A stretch of DNA of 64,000 bases from Caproicibacterium amylolyticum (GCF_014467055.1 NZ_CP060696.1:868001-932000), one strand, 5' to 3'. Numbered from the stretch's first letter, positions 26,555-36,792 are shown. Notes: generated by a model not told the origin, from the sequence alone. Made by a program: numbers and translations.

Positions 26555-27280
26555 TTACAAATAAACTGGTGTGTATTCTATTTCACTGTCCTGTTCCATA
26601 TGTGTAATGTGATTAAGTCCAGGAGCTAATAGCGGAAAATCAGCGCTTGCCACGGCAGATAATACATTTGTATTGTCAACTTCAAAAGTTTGGTTTTCTC
26701 CATCAATTAATACTTCATGCGACTTACTTGTACCGCCATCGTTTTGTGCCAAGAAGTCTATGTAGTCCTGTGCAACATTGAACTTAACTCCATTCAGACT
26801 TAGAATTTCTGTGCCCCAAAAAATGCAAGAGTGTAAATTAATTTTAATTGGGGTTTTTGGTGCGGTCGACTCGCAACGCACGTCAGCAGCATAGCTAATT
26901 CTAGAAACATGTTTTCTCGTTCCATGCTGATACCCCACGAAATTGTACTGTACTTCCGTGCTGTTCCGACCGTGCTTTTCCGCTCCTAATTTTGTCATCC
27001 ACATCGTAAATACTGGTCTGCCCGGCAATACCAATTCAAACGTGCCTGACAGCATCAATAATTCCAACTTCGCGCGGTATACTTCACGGTCTGTACCAAG
27101 ATAATCCAGTGTAAAACTAATCGTTTTTATGGGTAGTTCTGAATTTATTGGGATGATTCTCTGCGCTTGTGACGGTTGCAAATAATTGCCGCTGTACTGG
27201 TCGCGCTGCTCTGTCCAGTCGTCCTTCATTTTGCAGTGCCATGCCGCCAGCGGCTTCCCATTTATCGCAATGTCCTGCAT
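26555..27280 (-). CDS. Distal tail protein (Dit)
   Basis: 241 residues. It has the Dit family type: ILPINSELPIKTISF-like N-terminal half and a C-terminal galectin-like domain with NGVKFNVAQDYIDFLA. It joins the tail tube to the tip. Between tape measure and Tal genes as in most siphoviruses. Confidence 0.82.
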   Translation of the reverse strand: MQDIAINGKPLAAWHCKMKDDWTEQRDQYSGNYLQPSQAQRIIPINSELPIKTISFTLDYLGTDREVYRAKLELLMLSGTFELVLPGRPVFTMWMTKLGAEKHGRNSTEVQYNFVGYQHGTRKHVSRISYAADVRCESTAPKTPIKINLHSCIFWGTEILSLNGVKFNVAQDYIDFLAQNDGGTSKSHEVLIDGENQTFEVDNTNVLSAVASADFPLLAPGLNHITHMEQDSEIEYTPVYL

Positions 27281-27284
27281 TTTA

Positions 27285-30200
27285 TCAACCTCCGTTCAGC
27301 TTTAAATAAGTTCCGGCGTAGGGGGCAATCGCTTTCGCCACCTGCCTGCCGCTCATGCTTAATTGCGTTACCTGCTGCACCTGTTCCACTTTCATCCCGC
27401 TAACTTTTGCGTTCAGCCGGTCAATCGCGGAGCTTGCTGCATTTGCCGCTTGCATGGTACTGTTTAACTGCACCTGTGCGCCTGATACAGACGATTGCAC
27501 GATACTGCTAAAATCACTCATAGCAGCCTTAACACGCTCCACAAACGCCGTGCCGTAAGCGTTGCCTGCATCTGCGCCGCCCTGCTGGAATTGTGAAGTC
27601 AAGTTTGGAAGTTGTTGCTGCACTGCATCGGACAAACTGCTGACGCTCTGCGTAACGGCTACTGCTGCAGAGTCCGTAACCGTGCTTGTTATGCCGGTTT
27701 CGGCATTTGCCTGACCGGTTGCAAGGTTGCCCTTTGCCGCGTACAGACTCGAATATTTCTGCAATTCCTCGTCGGTCATTTCTGACAGTGCGCGGATTTT
27801 ATCAGCGGAAGCGGGGCCCAAATTTTCAAGCTCTTTCGCCATAGCAGAAGAAATGCCGCGTGCCTGCAAATTGGCAAGGTCTGACTGCCAATTCTGCATC
27901 ATGCGAACCTGCTCCTGCATGTTCCACATGAGTTCTTCCTTGCTGATTTCGTAATTGTAGGATGGCTCGTCAAACATTCCAGACCACGATTTCAGCGAAT
28001 CAACGCGGCTCTGCCAGTTCTGTTTCGCGGTATCCTGCGCTTGCTGGGCGGTGCCATCAACCTCTTTTTGCAGGCTGTGAATATTCTTTTCAATCTGCTT
28101 TACTTCATCGGCTTGCAGAAAAATCAGGCCATTTTTGTAATCATCGTAAATTGATTTCCAACGGGCAAGTTCGCCTTTTGTGTCGATTCGGTCAAAATCC
28201 TTATCGTCCTGAATATAACCGTTGAAATAATCGTAATTATCCTTAGAACGCTGCTTGTCTGCATCTTTGATTTTCTGCTGTGCGGAATAGATTTTTTCAA
28301 GTACAGTGTTATACTCGTCGCCGCCGAGCTTTTCGGCTTTTATAAGATTTTGCCAATAGCGTAATTCTGCTTCTGCGTCCTGCTGCCCGATTGCTTCGGA
28401 ATGGGAAAAGCGTTTTTCAGCGTCGCTAATAATATCCTGTGTGCGTTGTTGCTGCAAAGAATAAATCTTTTCCTCAATCTCGTTTTTCTGATCCGCGAAC
28501 AAGCCCTCACGATTTAATGTGCGCTGCCAGTAGCTGATTTCCCAATCATCTGTCATTTGCCCAATATTCTGATAGTGTGATAGGTACTTTTCAGCGTCGG
28601 AAACGATTGCTTCAGAGTTAGCCTTTTTAGCTTCATAAATCTTGTGGTCAACTTCGTTCAGCTGACTGCCTGCCAGTCCGCGAATTTTCTTGACTTTCTC
28701 CCAAAACCGCACTTCTTCCGCGGTTGAGAGTTCGTCATACTGCTTTAAATTGTCGAGCGTCTTTTGAGCCTGCTCCACAATCTTTTCGGACAGTTTGTCA
28801 TCCTTGCCAGTATTGATTTTCGCCCAGCCGAGGATACTTGACATCATTGACGCCGAAACGGCAACCTTCGGGTTGGAGGGGAGAGTACCATAAATTCCGC
28901 CGTTGGCATTTTGCATGACACCCAGTGCTTTGCCGGTCTGCTGCCACAGGTCAAGCGCACGGCCACGGCGGGCGGGGTTTAAAGGAATGATAGCTTCCGG
29001 CTTGTGCTCCTCACAAAGTGTGGTGAGCATTGGAGAACTGTATATGCCACCGTTGGCGTTAACTCCTGCTTGCAATGGGCCAGAAATAGGTCTGCTTCCG
29101 GCCCCGTAGGATTCGATGGCGATTTTAGCATGTACGTCGATAGTGGAGTCAGATAAAATTCCTTTAATACGTGCAAGGGCCTCTTGCGCCGATTCTCCGG
29201 CCTTTCGTAAGAGATCACTGTCGTCTAAATTTGCCGGTGCATGAAGGGTTCCACTCTTCATTACCTCGTCCATTTTTAAAACGACTTGTCCTGCTTTATC
29301 TCCCGCTTTATATACAATGTCGCCATTTGATTCCAGCTCAAGCCCCATTTTGTCAAGCATATCATTAATCTCTTTTTGCCCGTCAGGACCGAGACTTTTG
29401 AATTGCTCCATCATAGATTTAATGGCTTCCTGAGTCGAACTGTCAAGCTTGTTATAGGCCGCTCCACTTTGTACAACATATCCTAATAAAGTACTTAGTT
29501 GCTTTTTAGTTGATGAGTCTAAAATCTTGTTTTCTTGGTCGCTTAAATTTTTAAGGTTCTGATTATGGGTACTGCTTTCATTTAACAACTGTGCTTGTAA
29601 ATTGAATTTCGCTTTATTAACTTCATCTTGTGTGGCTGTCCCACTACGTAAGATCTTGTCACACTGGTCTTGATATGATTTTATAGCCGTTTGATGTCTT
29701 TGATTTTCAGCATCAACCGCAGAATTTGTCTGTTGTGTTTTTGTGACATAGGTCTGTAAATCAGCCGCATGCTTTGTGTATCCACTTGCAAGAATTGATA
29801 CAGTTTGTGAAGCTTCCTTGTTGGCACTGTCTACTGTTGCTTGACGAGTAGATTTAGCATTATTTATAAGCTTTTCTTTAGCAGATGAGGAAAGGTCAGT
29901 GCGCTTTTGAATAAGAGCATATTCATTTTCGTACTCTGATTCGGCGGCGTTTATGGTCGCCTGCTTGCGTTCAGATGCAGCCTTAATAATTTTATTGGAT
30001 TCTTGCTGATATTGGTCTGCCGACATAGACGTATCATCACTGGTGTCTATTGCTCGGCTTCTGACAGCATCTTGATATGCCTTGTTTTGCGCAGTTTGCT
30101 GTTGTGCAAGTTCGTGCATTTTCTCAAACAGATCATTTAACTTCTTTATTTCTCCATCGGTCAAAGCACGCCGTTCATCACTTGCTTTCTTCGCAATTCC

Positions 30201-32267
30201 GTTAATTTCATTCTGTACGGATTGCATTCCGTCTGAAACCTTTTTAGAATCGCTAGAAGAAACAATTAGGTCGGTGTTCATATCTTTCAAAATGCTATCA
30301 GCGCTCTGAACGCCATCTTTAAAATCGTCTATGCCTTTTACGACATCAGAATAGGATTTGCCGAGAGCTTTACTAGAATCAGCAAGTTTTTCTTCGCTGG
30401 ATTTAAAGTCCCCACTTGCAATTACTGCCGCCCCAATAGCTAAAGTAATTCCTACAATCGCCGCAATAGCCAGCCCTACAGGTCCGGTCAAAGCACTTGC
30501 TGCACCCCATACTCCAGTAATGGCCTTATCCGCAAGAGAGCCAACTTTTGCAGCACTACTTAGTGCTTCCGTAAATTTTACAACAGATTGTGCAGCAGCC
30601 TTTACAGCCGTAAATTCTTTAAACGCACCGACAATGCCCAGCACGATAGGTCCGACCGTCTGTATATTCTGTGCAGCAAACCCGAGAGCGCTCGACAGTA
30701 CAGGCAAAACCGTTTGTGATACTTCGCTAACAGCACTTGCAAGGTTGCCAATAATTTGTATAGTCGACTTTATCGCGTCCTGTGCAGGGCCTTTCAAACT
30801 CTGAAATGCCTGTCCGATACTGTCCATTGTGTCCTGTACAGCTTGCCCGGCTTCGGGACCGGCAATTTCAGAGAGCACGCCCTTAATCAGCCCGCCTGCA
30901 GCTTTTCCAAGTGCTGGTACAGTTTCCTCAATACCAGAAATTAACGATTTACCGATTTCAACGGCTGACTTCGCGATATCGTCCGAATTGTCGGAAATGC
31001 CGTCAGCAAGGGATTTAATTAGGTTGCTGCCCTCTTTGACAGCAGCAGGTGCAGCAGCTGCAATCTGCTTGACTGCGTCGGCGGCAACGGTGCCTATCTC
31101 TTTTGTAAATCCGTCCCAGCCTTTGCCCTCAAATGCTTTGCTTAACTGGTTAACGTAATCAGTTACCGCCTGTACAGCTTTTTTAGCAGGGTTGTCAACG
31201 GATTCATACAGGTCAATGCCCAATGTTTCCAACGAACCGCCAGCCTGCTCAATAGCGCCTTTAAGATTGTCCTGCATAGTCTTTGCAGCAGCTTTTGCGG
31301 CACCGTCACTGTGTTCGTATGCCTTTGTCAGCTTGTCAAGCTGCGCGGGGCCTGCATCAACCAGAGCCAGCATGCCGGACAGTGATTCAGTGCCGAAAAT
31401 CTGTGCTAAAGTCTGATTCTTTTGCTGCTGCGTCAGTTTTGCCGTGGACGTTGACAAGTCTCCGACAATGGTATCAAGCGATTTCATTTTTCCGTTTGAG
31501 TCAAAAAAGGATACACCAAGTTCGGCCATGCCTTTTTTTACTTGCTTTGTTGGGTTTACCAGCCGCGTTAAGGCACCCCGCAGAGTAGTACCGGCTTGCT
31601 CACCCTTAATGCCTGCATTGGACATGATGCCAATAGCTGCCGTCGTTTCTTCCATGGACATCCCCAAAGAGTGGGCAATAGGCGCAGCATACTTAAATGC
31701 ATAGCCCGTATCCATAACAGCCGCGTTTGTCATATTGGCATTTGCCGCCAGCACGTCAGCAATGTGTCCGGTCTTTGATGCGTCCAACCCGAACGCACGT
31801 AAGGCAGAGGACGCAATTTCTGAACTGTTTGCAATGCTTTCGCCTGACGCTGCTGCCATGTCCAGCAGTCCGGGCATAGCCTTTGTAATCTCGTTTACCG
31901 AAAAGCCTGCCGCAGCAAGGTTTTCCATGCCATCAGCGGCTTCGGATGCGCTGAATGCGGTATCGGCGCCCAATTTTTTCGCCTGCGCGTTTAGCTGCTG
32001 AAACTCCGAACTGGTAGCGTTAGAAATAGCTTTAACACGCGACATTTTTGCTTCAAATTCGCTGCCGGTTTTGATTACTGCTGCACCGATACCGCCAAGG
32101 GCAGCGGTAGCCGCGCCAATAGCAGTCCCAACACCTTTTAGGCCTGTTGCCATAGCGCTGGCGGCACTTTTCGCACCAGCAGCGACCTTGCTGTTCATTT
32201 CCTTTACGCCTTTTTCAAGTCCTGTGTTGTCAAGCGCTGTAAGGATTTTTACGGAACCGTCTGCCAT
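27285..32267 (-). CDS. Tail tape measure protein
   Basis: 1660 residues, which would predict a long non-contractile tail. The N-terminal third carries the TP901-type core (SEFEAKMSRVKAISNATSSEFQQL; GIKGEQAGTTLRGALTRLVNP). The middle has hydrophobic segments around 590-640 and long coiled coils. A segment with PEAIIPLNP near residue 1085 is typical of tape measure C-terminal parts. Long helical repeats (YW/FW-centred, AELRYWQNLI type) fill residues 1150-1450. Confidence 0.95.
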   Translation of the reverse strand: MADGSVKILTALDNTGLEKGVKEMNSKVAAGAKSAASAMATGLKGVGTAIGAATAALGGIGAAVIKTGSEFEAKMSRVKAISNATSSEFQQLNAQAKKLGADTAFSASEAADGMENLAAAGFSVNEITKAMPGLLDMAAASGESIANSSEIASSALRAFGLDASKTGHIADVLAANANMTNAAVMDTGYAFKYAAPIAHSLGMSMEETTAAIGIMSNAGIKGEQAGTTLRGALTRLVNPTKQVKKGMAELGVSFFDSNGKMKSLDTIVGDLSTSTAKLTQQQKNQTLAQIFGTESLSGMLALVDAGPAQLDKLTKAYEHSDGAAKAAAKTMQDNLKGAIEQAGGSLETLGIDLYESVDNPAKKAVQAVTDYVNQLSKAFEGKGWDGFTKEIGTVAADAVKQIAAAAPAAVKEGSNLIKSLADGISDNSDDIAKSAVEIGKSLISGIEETVPALGKAAGGLIKGVLSEIAGPEAGQAVQDTMDSIGQAFQSLKGPAQDAIKSTIQIIGNLASAVSEVSQTVLPVLSSALGFAAQNIQTVGPIVLGIVGAFKEFTAVKAAAQSVVKFTEALSSAAKVGSLADKAITGVWGAASALTGPVGLAIAAIVGITLAIGAAVIASGDFKSSEEKLADSSKALGKSYSDVVKGIDDFKDGVQSADSILKDMNTDLIVSSSDSKKVSDGMQSVQNEINGIAKKASDERRALTDGEIKKLNDLFEKMHELAQQQTAQNKAYQDAVRSRAIDTSDDTSMSADQYQQESNKIIKAASERKQATINAAESEYENEYALIQKRTDLSSSAKEKLINNAKSTRQATVDSANKEASQTVSILASGYTKHAADLQTYVTKTQQTNSAVDAENQRHQTAIKSYQDQCDKILRSGTATQDEVNKAKFNLQAQLLNESSTHNQNLKNLSDQENKILDSSTKKQLSTLLGYVVQSGAAYNKLDSSTQEAIKSMMEQFKSLGPDGQKEINDMLDKMGLELESNGDIVYKAGDKAGQVVLKMDEVMKSGTLHAPANLDDSDLLRKAGESAQEALARIKGILSDSTIDVHAKIAIESYGAGSRPISGPLQAGVNANGGIYSSPMLTTLCEEHKPEAIIPLNPARRGRALDLWQQTGKALGVMQNANGGIYGTLPSNPKVAVSASMMSSILGWAKINTGKDDKLSEKIVEQAQKTLDNLKQYDELSTAEEVRFWEKVKKIRGLAGSQLNEVDHKIYEAKKANSEAIVSDAEKYLSHYQNIGQMTDDWEISYWQRTLNREGLFADQKNEIEEKIYSLQQQRTQDIISDAEKRFSHSEAIGQQDAEAELRYWQNLIKAEKLGGDEYNTVLEKIYSAQQKIKDADKQRSKDNYDYFNGYIQDDKDFDRIDTKGELARWKSIYDDYKNGLIFLQADEVKQIEKNIHSLQKEVDGTAQQAQDTAKQNWQSRVDSLKSWSGMFDEPSYNYEISKEELMWNMQEQVRMMQNWQSDLANLQARGISSAMAKELENLGPASADKIRALSEMTDEELQKYSSLYAAKGNLATGQANAETGITSTVTDSAAVAVTQSVSSLSDAVQQQLPNLTSQFQQGGADAGNAYGTAFVERVKAAMSDFSSIVQSSVSGAQVQLNSTMQAANAASSAIDRLNAKVSGMKVEQVQQVTQLSMSGRQVAKAIAPYAGTYLKLNGG

Positions 32268-32271
32268 CGAA

Positions 32272-32907
32272 TCACCCCAAATCGTTCAAGTTACCACCGT
32301 GCGCAAGTATATCCGCAAGTCTTTCATCACGTTCCTGCTCTGCTTTAGATACAATTTCCGGCAGTTCATACCGGCGTTTCAACTTTTCATACTGTTGCTT
32401 CTGCTCTTTTGGCATACCGGCCGTATCAACCGTGCGGTACGTCATGATTTTGCCTTGCGGCGTATTCTCGTTCAGTGCAGTCAGCAGATTGATAAACACC
32501 CACCAATGCAGATTTGAAACGGTTAAATCGATGTGGTATTGTTGCCAGAATGATGCAAAAATGTTTGCGGAGTCATAATAAAAGGAACAGGCGCGCTTTT
32601 TATCGCTATCGTCTGTTCCTTCTTGTCCCGGCAGCTCCGGAGCCTGCCAGCCTGTATAAAATTTTAAAGCCGCGTCCTGTGCTTCAGGTAAGTGCGTTAA
32701 GAACCATTGCCATTCGTTCGGAATGTGCTGAATTGTTTTACATGGGTAGTACAGTTCAAGCATTTGTGTAGCTTTCTCGTCGTCCGGTAAATCAGGATTG
32801 TCCATAAGCGTTTCTAGCTTTATGCCCGCACGAAAATCCCAAACGATTGGGAACTTATGCCCCGCAATGTCCACAAGGTGGGGGAGCGGTTCAGTCAGCA
32901 GATTCAT
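32272..32907 (-). CDS. Bacteriophage Gp15-like tail assembly protein
   Basis: 211 residues of the Gp15 family (LPHLVDIAGHKFPIVWDFRAGIKLE; FYWDS-like FYYDSANIFASF). It lies between the major tail genes and the tape measure, the usual place of tail assembly chaperones. Start at 32907 has GAGGAG upstream and overlaps the preceding gene by 17 nt. Confidence 0.85.
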   Translation of the reverse strand: MNLLTEPLPHLVDIAGHKFPIVWDFRAGIKLETLMDNPDLPDDEKATQMLELYYPCKTIQHIPNEWQWFLTHLPEAQDAALKFYTGWQAPELPGQEGTDDSDKKRACSFYYDSANIFASFWQQYHIDLTVSNLHWWVFINLLTALNENTPQGKIMTYRTVDTAGMPKEQKQQYEKLKRRYELPEIVSKAEQERDERLADILAHGGNLNDLG

Positions 32908-33196
32908 TTTCGTTGTACTCCTCAAGCAAGAATCCAGACAGCCCACCGAGTTTGTACACATCACAATTCATCAAGTCTCCAAGTACTTCGATGCAGGATT
33001 CTTTGCCAATAGCATGTGATACCAATTCATATTCCACATTTGCCAAAGTCAAAATGTCACTGGCGTCACTAACGTTAGAAAAGTCAGAAATCTTCTGGCA
33101 AATCTCTGCAATAGCGACGGAGGACGGTTTTAATTCGTAAATTTTCCCGTCAATTTTTACTGACTTTTTCTCTGAAACATAATTAAATTCACGCAT
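32891..33196 (-). CDS. Tail assembly chaperone-like protein
   Basis: 101 residues, helical, acidic, no recognised domain beyond position (gp14-like upstream of Gp15). ATG at 33196 with GAGGT 8 nt upstream; a GTG at 33211 falls inside that ribosome binding site. Confidence 0.7.
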   Translation of the reverse strand: MREFNYVSEKKSVKIDGKIYELKPSSVAIAEICQKISDFSNVSDASDILTLANVEYELVSHAIGKESCIEVLGDLMNCDVYKLGGLSGFLLEEYNENESAD

Positions 33197-33281
33197 TTTT
33201 ATGTACCTCACTTATTTTTTTTATTGCTTTGGGTTCACGCGCCCTCTGCATCATATAAACCCCGGTTTCCCGGGGCAGTGG

Positions 33282-34073
33282 TTAAACAGTTTTGGATGTA
33301 ACTGTAGTGATACCAGCCTTAACTGCAAGACCGGCGGCAGTGGTTTCAACCACCAAAATCTGATTACCGGTTGTTGCGGTAATGTCTGCTGTACCATTCC
33401 ACGCAGTCATAGTCATGCAATCAGCGCCAACGACCGGCAGGGTCACAGTCGTGCCGGTCTGGTAGCGGTAGCTATTACCCTCAGTCAGCACCGGGGAAAC
33501 CGTCAGCTTTGTGTCACCTGTAGCAGTACCGGCAATGCTGGTAACGGTCAAAGCGCCGAGAGCAGGTTTCTCCCATCCGGTAGTGAATGGATTCTCAGAT
33601 GTACCGACTTTGGAAATATCAAATACGCCCTCGACCGGGTCACCGCGGCCGTTGAATTTGCCGCTGAAACTGTCCTTTTTATTGTTTGCTTTCAGGCTGT
33701 CGACGGTTGTCAACACTTCAAACTTGCGGCAATGGAACTTCGTGCCGCTGCCAATTTCAGCAGGCATATCAAGGTCGACTTCATAGAGTTGTGTTACGGC
33801 CTCGTCAATACGATGCATCTGTCCAATGTCGTAAATGTAATCACAACCCGGCTCTCCAATAACTCGCTTACCCGTGAAATCAAAATTTGACTTATACTCT
33901 GTAATTTCCGTTGTAGTGGATTTTTCGTTGTAATAAGTCGTGTCATCTGTTGCTGCGCCCGGGTTTTCATCGATAGTTTCAAAGCCTTTTCCCAACAGCA
34001 CAATTTTCTCTGTGCCGGTCGGCTGTACATTCAAATAATCCGGGTGAATCAGTCTTTCCCTTACTTTTGCCAT
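33282..34073 (-). CDS. Major tail tube protein with C-terminal Ig-like domain
   Basis: 263 residues. Residues 1-170 have the siphovirus tube pattern (start MAKVRERLIHPDYL, DFTGKRVIGEPGCDYIYDIGQMH). Residues 175-263 are a Thr/Val-rich, bacterial Ig-like domain, a frequent decoration of tail tubes. ATG 34073 is chosen over an upstream in-frame start. Confidence 0.82.
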   Translation of the reverse strand: MAKVRERLIHPDYLNVQPTGTEKIVLLGKGFETIDENPGAATDDTTYYNEKSTTTEITEYKSNFDFTGKRVIGEPGCDYIYDIGQMHRIDEAVTQLYEVDLDMPAEIGSGTKFHCRKFEVLTTVDSLKANNKKDSFSGKFNGRGDPVEGVFDISKVGTSENPFTTGWEKPALGALTVTSIAGTATGDTKLTVSPVLTEGNSYRYQTGTTVTLPVVGADCMTMTAWNGTADITATTGNQILVVETTAAGLAVKAGITTVTSKTV

Positions 34074-34080
34074 ATAAAAA

Positions 34081-34518
34081 TCACTCCTTAAAGTATTCAA
34101 GCGCTAACTGAATTTGATAGCGTTGCTTGTGTGTTTCTGCGTCTGCGCTCATGGAATATCCGGATGTCAATACTTCGACTGACTGTGCTTCACAGCCTGC
34201 CGGCAGTTTTGGAAGATTGTCAGCATCATTTTGAGTTTCAATCCAGTCCGAAAAATCATCGAAAAACGCAGATACTTTCATGTTTTCGATTTCAGCCGCC
34301 GAATAAGCTTCGCGTGAAGCAAAAATAAACAGCCGTCGCCGGATGCTGCTGCCGCCAATAAACTCGTCCAGTTTTTCTTCTGTGGGTTCCTCGTCCAGCG
34401 TGTATGAAATAGCTGTATTGCCAAGATAGTTAACCTTGATTTTTTTCCCGTCAATCATAGGGCAGGTGGACAAGAATTCCTGCATACCTGCAGTAATTGA
34501 ATCAATCAAATCAGCCAA
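34081..34518 (-). CDS. Tail terminator / minor capsid protein (Minor_capsid_3-like)
   Basis: 145 residues resembling the minor capsid protein group that includes tail terminators (LGNTAISYTLDEEPTEE; RRRLFIFASREAYS). TTG at 34518 is chosen because AGGTGG lies 5 nt upstream; a GTG three codons earlier is inside that site. Confidence 0.72.
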   Translation of the reverse strand: MADLIDSITAGMQEFLSTCPMIDGKKIKVNYLGNTAISYTLDEEPTEEKLDEFIGGSSIRRRLFIFASREAYSAAEIENMKVSAFFDDFSDWIETQNDADNLPKLPAGCEAQSVEVLTSGYSMSADAETHKQRYQIQLALEYFKE

Positions 34519-34867
34519 GGCGACCACCTACTTTTTTAGCGACCGCTGCCGTGATTTCGTCACCGTGGTCTGCAATCATGCGTTTATCCCATTCTTTACC
34601 GCGCCTGCCACCATTTGCAGTGCCATCGGTGCCGTTACCACCGTTTTCGTAATACTGCCGTCTTGCATACGGTTGGTCGTATAAAACTCCGTCAGGTTGC
34701 ACCTGCGCTGTATTTTTCAGCGTTCCGGACTGCATAGGCACATACGGGTCGCACTGCCGTGCAACTTCGGAAGCAAAGAATTTTTGAATAGGCCCTTTAT
34801 CCTGCAAACCTCGCTTTTGAATAATGTCGCGCGCAACTGGTAAATCAAGCACAACTTTAACGCCCAT
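34511..34867 (-). CDS. Minor capsid protein (Minor_capsid_2-like)
   Basis: 118 residues. Pattern: VARQCDPYVPMQSGTLKNTA, then YARRQYYENGG and GKEWDKRMIADHGDEI, typical of Minor_capsid_2 / HK97 gp10-like head-tail proteins. Follows the usual order between connector and tail terminator. Confidence 0.82.
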   Translation of the reverse strand: MGVKVVLDLPVARDIIQKRGLQDKGPIQKFFASEVARQCDPYVPMQSGTLKNTAQVQPDGVLYDQPYARRQYYENGGNGTDGTANGGRRGKEWDKRMIADHGDEITAAVAKKVGGRLG

Positions 34868-35224
34868 TTAGACCGCCTCCAATTTCCAGTGTGGCATATG
34901 TCCCTGCCGGTTGTCTGAAACCGTCTGCACGGTCACAGCACCAGCAGCAGAAAGCGTCACATCCGACTCACCGACATTAAGGCTGCAAGCACCATGCACA
35001 ATCATATCGCCAACAACAGGGGAGAAACCGCCCGGCGCAGATTCGGCAGGGACGCGGACAACGATTTTTTTTGCGATAGTCATACCGTGGTCTGCTTGCG
35101 TCACACGACTTGACGCAGATGACTGTGTTACCTCCCGCCAAGTGACACCATTTAGCTCCGCTTTTGACGTAATTTCCCCATCTTCCAAGTGGTACAGCAC
35201 CGCCGTTTCAGTCGCCATCATCAT
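34868..35224 (-). CDS. Head-tail joining protein, small minor capsid type
   Basis: 118 residues, beta-rich; middle part IVVRVPAESAPGGFSPVVGDMIVHG, seen in the small minor capsid proteins located here. Three consecutive ATG codons (35224, 35221, 35218) follow the overlap with the upstream stop. Confidence 0.65.
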   Translation of the reverse strand: MMMATETAVLYHLEDGEITSKAELNGVTWREVTQSSASSRVTQADHGMTIAKKIVVRVPAESAPGGFSPVVGDMIVHGACSLNVGESDVTLSAAGAVTVQTVSDNRQGHMPHWKLEAV

Positions 35225-35610
35225 AAGTCGCACCCCGCATATCTCAGTGGGTCGGACGTGGGCAGCCACAAGTTTGCGGCGTCAACTTTCAGCTTGTCAT
35301 AGCTTTTGCGAATGGTCGTAATACTGCCATAGCTTTCCGAATAGCCGTCATTGCTGAATGACTTCACGCCCTCACGCTCACTAGACTTGCTTTCTGCATC
35401 ATCCTGCCGCTTTAGTGCCTCCGCAACCGCGCAGACGGCGCTTTTGACACGGTCTGTAACTTTTAGCGGGTCTGTAATTAGCCGTTCATAGGTCAGCCTG
35501 TCTATGTACAACGATGCATCACGTTCATAGCGCGGCCAGTCGGTGACAGAAATAAGAGTGCCTAAGTAGGCGCTCGAATAAAAGTCAAATGTCGCATACA
35601 AAAAAATCAC
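35221..35610 (-). CDS. Head-tail connector protein
   Basis: 129 residues, helical gp6/gp15-like connector type (ERDASLYIDRLTYERLI, VKSAVCAVAEAL, YGSITTIRKSYDKLKVDAANLWL). Directly after the major capsid gene, as usual for head completion proteins. Confidence 0.72.
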   Translation of the reverse strand: MIFLYATFDFYSSAYLGTLISVTDWPRYERDASLYIDRLTYERLITDPLKVTDRVKSAVCAVAEALKRQDDAESKSSEREGVKSFSNDGYSESYGSITTIRKSYDKLKVDAANLWLPTSDPLRYAGCDL

Positions 35611-35613
35611 TCC

Positions 35614-36786
35614 TTAAGCGTTAATTGGCAGTGTAATAGACTTAGTGACTGCGGAAGTCGAAACAGTAATTGTATCGGTTACCGTACGGTATCCAGACGC
35701 TTTGATTGTTACTGGATAAGTACCAGTACGCAGATTGTATACAGCCTGACCACTGGCATCCGTCTTAAGGCGCGAGCCGTCAACGTCAACGGTAGCGCCA
35801 CTGATAGCAACAGGAGTTGTTGCATCATCCTTAACCGTCAGTGTGACTTTGTAATCCGTAAATGCAGATGCCGGTTCCATGTACGCAAACGGCACCGTTG
35901 TGCGGTCCTCATCCAGCCGTGTAGCGTAGTTTGGCAGCGCCCAGCCAAGACGCATAACCACGCGCAAAGCAATCATATCCTGCTGCGCAAGGTTGTACAC
36001 GATTGCTTTGGTGGTCGGGTCCTGAATAACGCCCTGGTCGAGCAGCTTAACAGTAATATCCTGACGCATAGCGTAAACAGCCTGACTGAAATCACCTGCC
36101 ACCATAAGCGCAACGGTATTATCAAAGCTTCCATTCATTGGGAATGCGATAGAAGTGCCATCCAGCGTGTACGGGGTTGCCGCTTTCATATCACTCATAA
36201 ACAGCGGATGTCCAGTTGTGTCTTTGATACCGCGCAGAGCAGAACGAGTTTTGACGGATGCAACGATTCCGTTTACCATATGGCCGGAATCTTCAACCTT
36301 AGAAATCAGGCCATTAGTACCAAGCAAGCCATCATAGCTAATACCGCCAGAAACGTTATTACCCGCGTTACGGGCGCGGGTGATAATATCTGTCTGCCAT
36401 TCAGATGGACGGTTCAAGCCAAACAAAATTGCCTGGTCGATTCGCTGCCCCATAGCCTCATTGACGCGTGGGGTGGCCTCTCCCAAAATATCGTAGCTGG
36501 AATCGGCCATAACCGCCTCTGGAATAGGCACAATAACAGCCAGCTCGGCGGCGGTCATATACACGTTGTCCCATGACTGTTCAGACGTCTGCTTGAATCC
36601 TGTGTCACCGTTTACCCAGTAGGCCATTGGCAGCATGTCAAGGACCGGAATTTTGGTCTGTTTGCTTGTCATGTTCGGCAACTGACGCATGAGCGGCAAC
36701 ACTGCGGACTGCTTCGGAACATCCTGAAAAATTGTTTTTACCAACTGCTCCTGAATAAGGGCAGTAGCCTGTTCTCTTGTAATCAT
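35614..36786 (-). CDS. Major capsid protein (HK97 fold) with C-terminal Ig/CarboxypepD-like decoration domain
   Basis: 390 residues. The first 300 fit the HK97-type major capsid protein (QSAVLPLMRQLPNMTSKQTKIPVLDMLP; QSWDNVYMTAAELAVIVPIPEAVM; RLGWALPNYATRL). Residues about 312-390 form a separate beta-sandwich of the carboxypeptidase-regulatory/PEGA type (GATVDVDGSRLKTDASGQAV, then GTYPVTIKASGY). Such domains decorate the outside of capsids and may bind surfaces. No N-terminal delta domain is visible; scaffolding is by the next gene. Confidence 0.92.
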   Translation of the reverse strand: MITREQATALIQEQLVKTIFQDVPKQSAVLPLMRQLPNMTSKQTKIPVLDMLPMAYWVNGDTGFKQTSEQSWDNVYMTAAELAVIVPIPEAVMADSSYDILGEATPRVNEAMGQRIDQAILFGLNRPSEWQTDIITRARNAGNNVSGGISYDGLLGTNGLISKVEDSGHMVNGIVASVKTRSALRGIKDTTGHPLFMSDMKAATPYTLDGTSIAFPMNGSFDNTVALMVAGDFSQAVYAMRQDITVKLLDQGVIQDPTTKAIVYNLAQQDMIALRVVMRLGWALPNYATRLDEDRTTVPFAYMEPASAFTDYKVTLTVKDDATTPVAISGATVDVDGSRLKTDASGQAVYNLRTGTYPVTIKASGYRTVTDTITVSTSAVTKSITLPINA

Positions 36787-36792
36787 AAATTT

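Noticed and set aside
32891..32964. Programmed frameshift between the 101-residue protein and Gp15
   Set aside because: No slippery heptamer is visible in the overlap, and Gp15 has its own ATG with GAGGAG.
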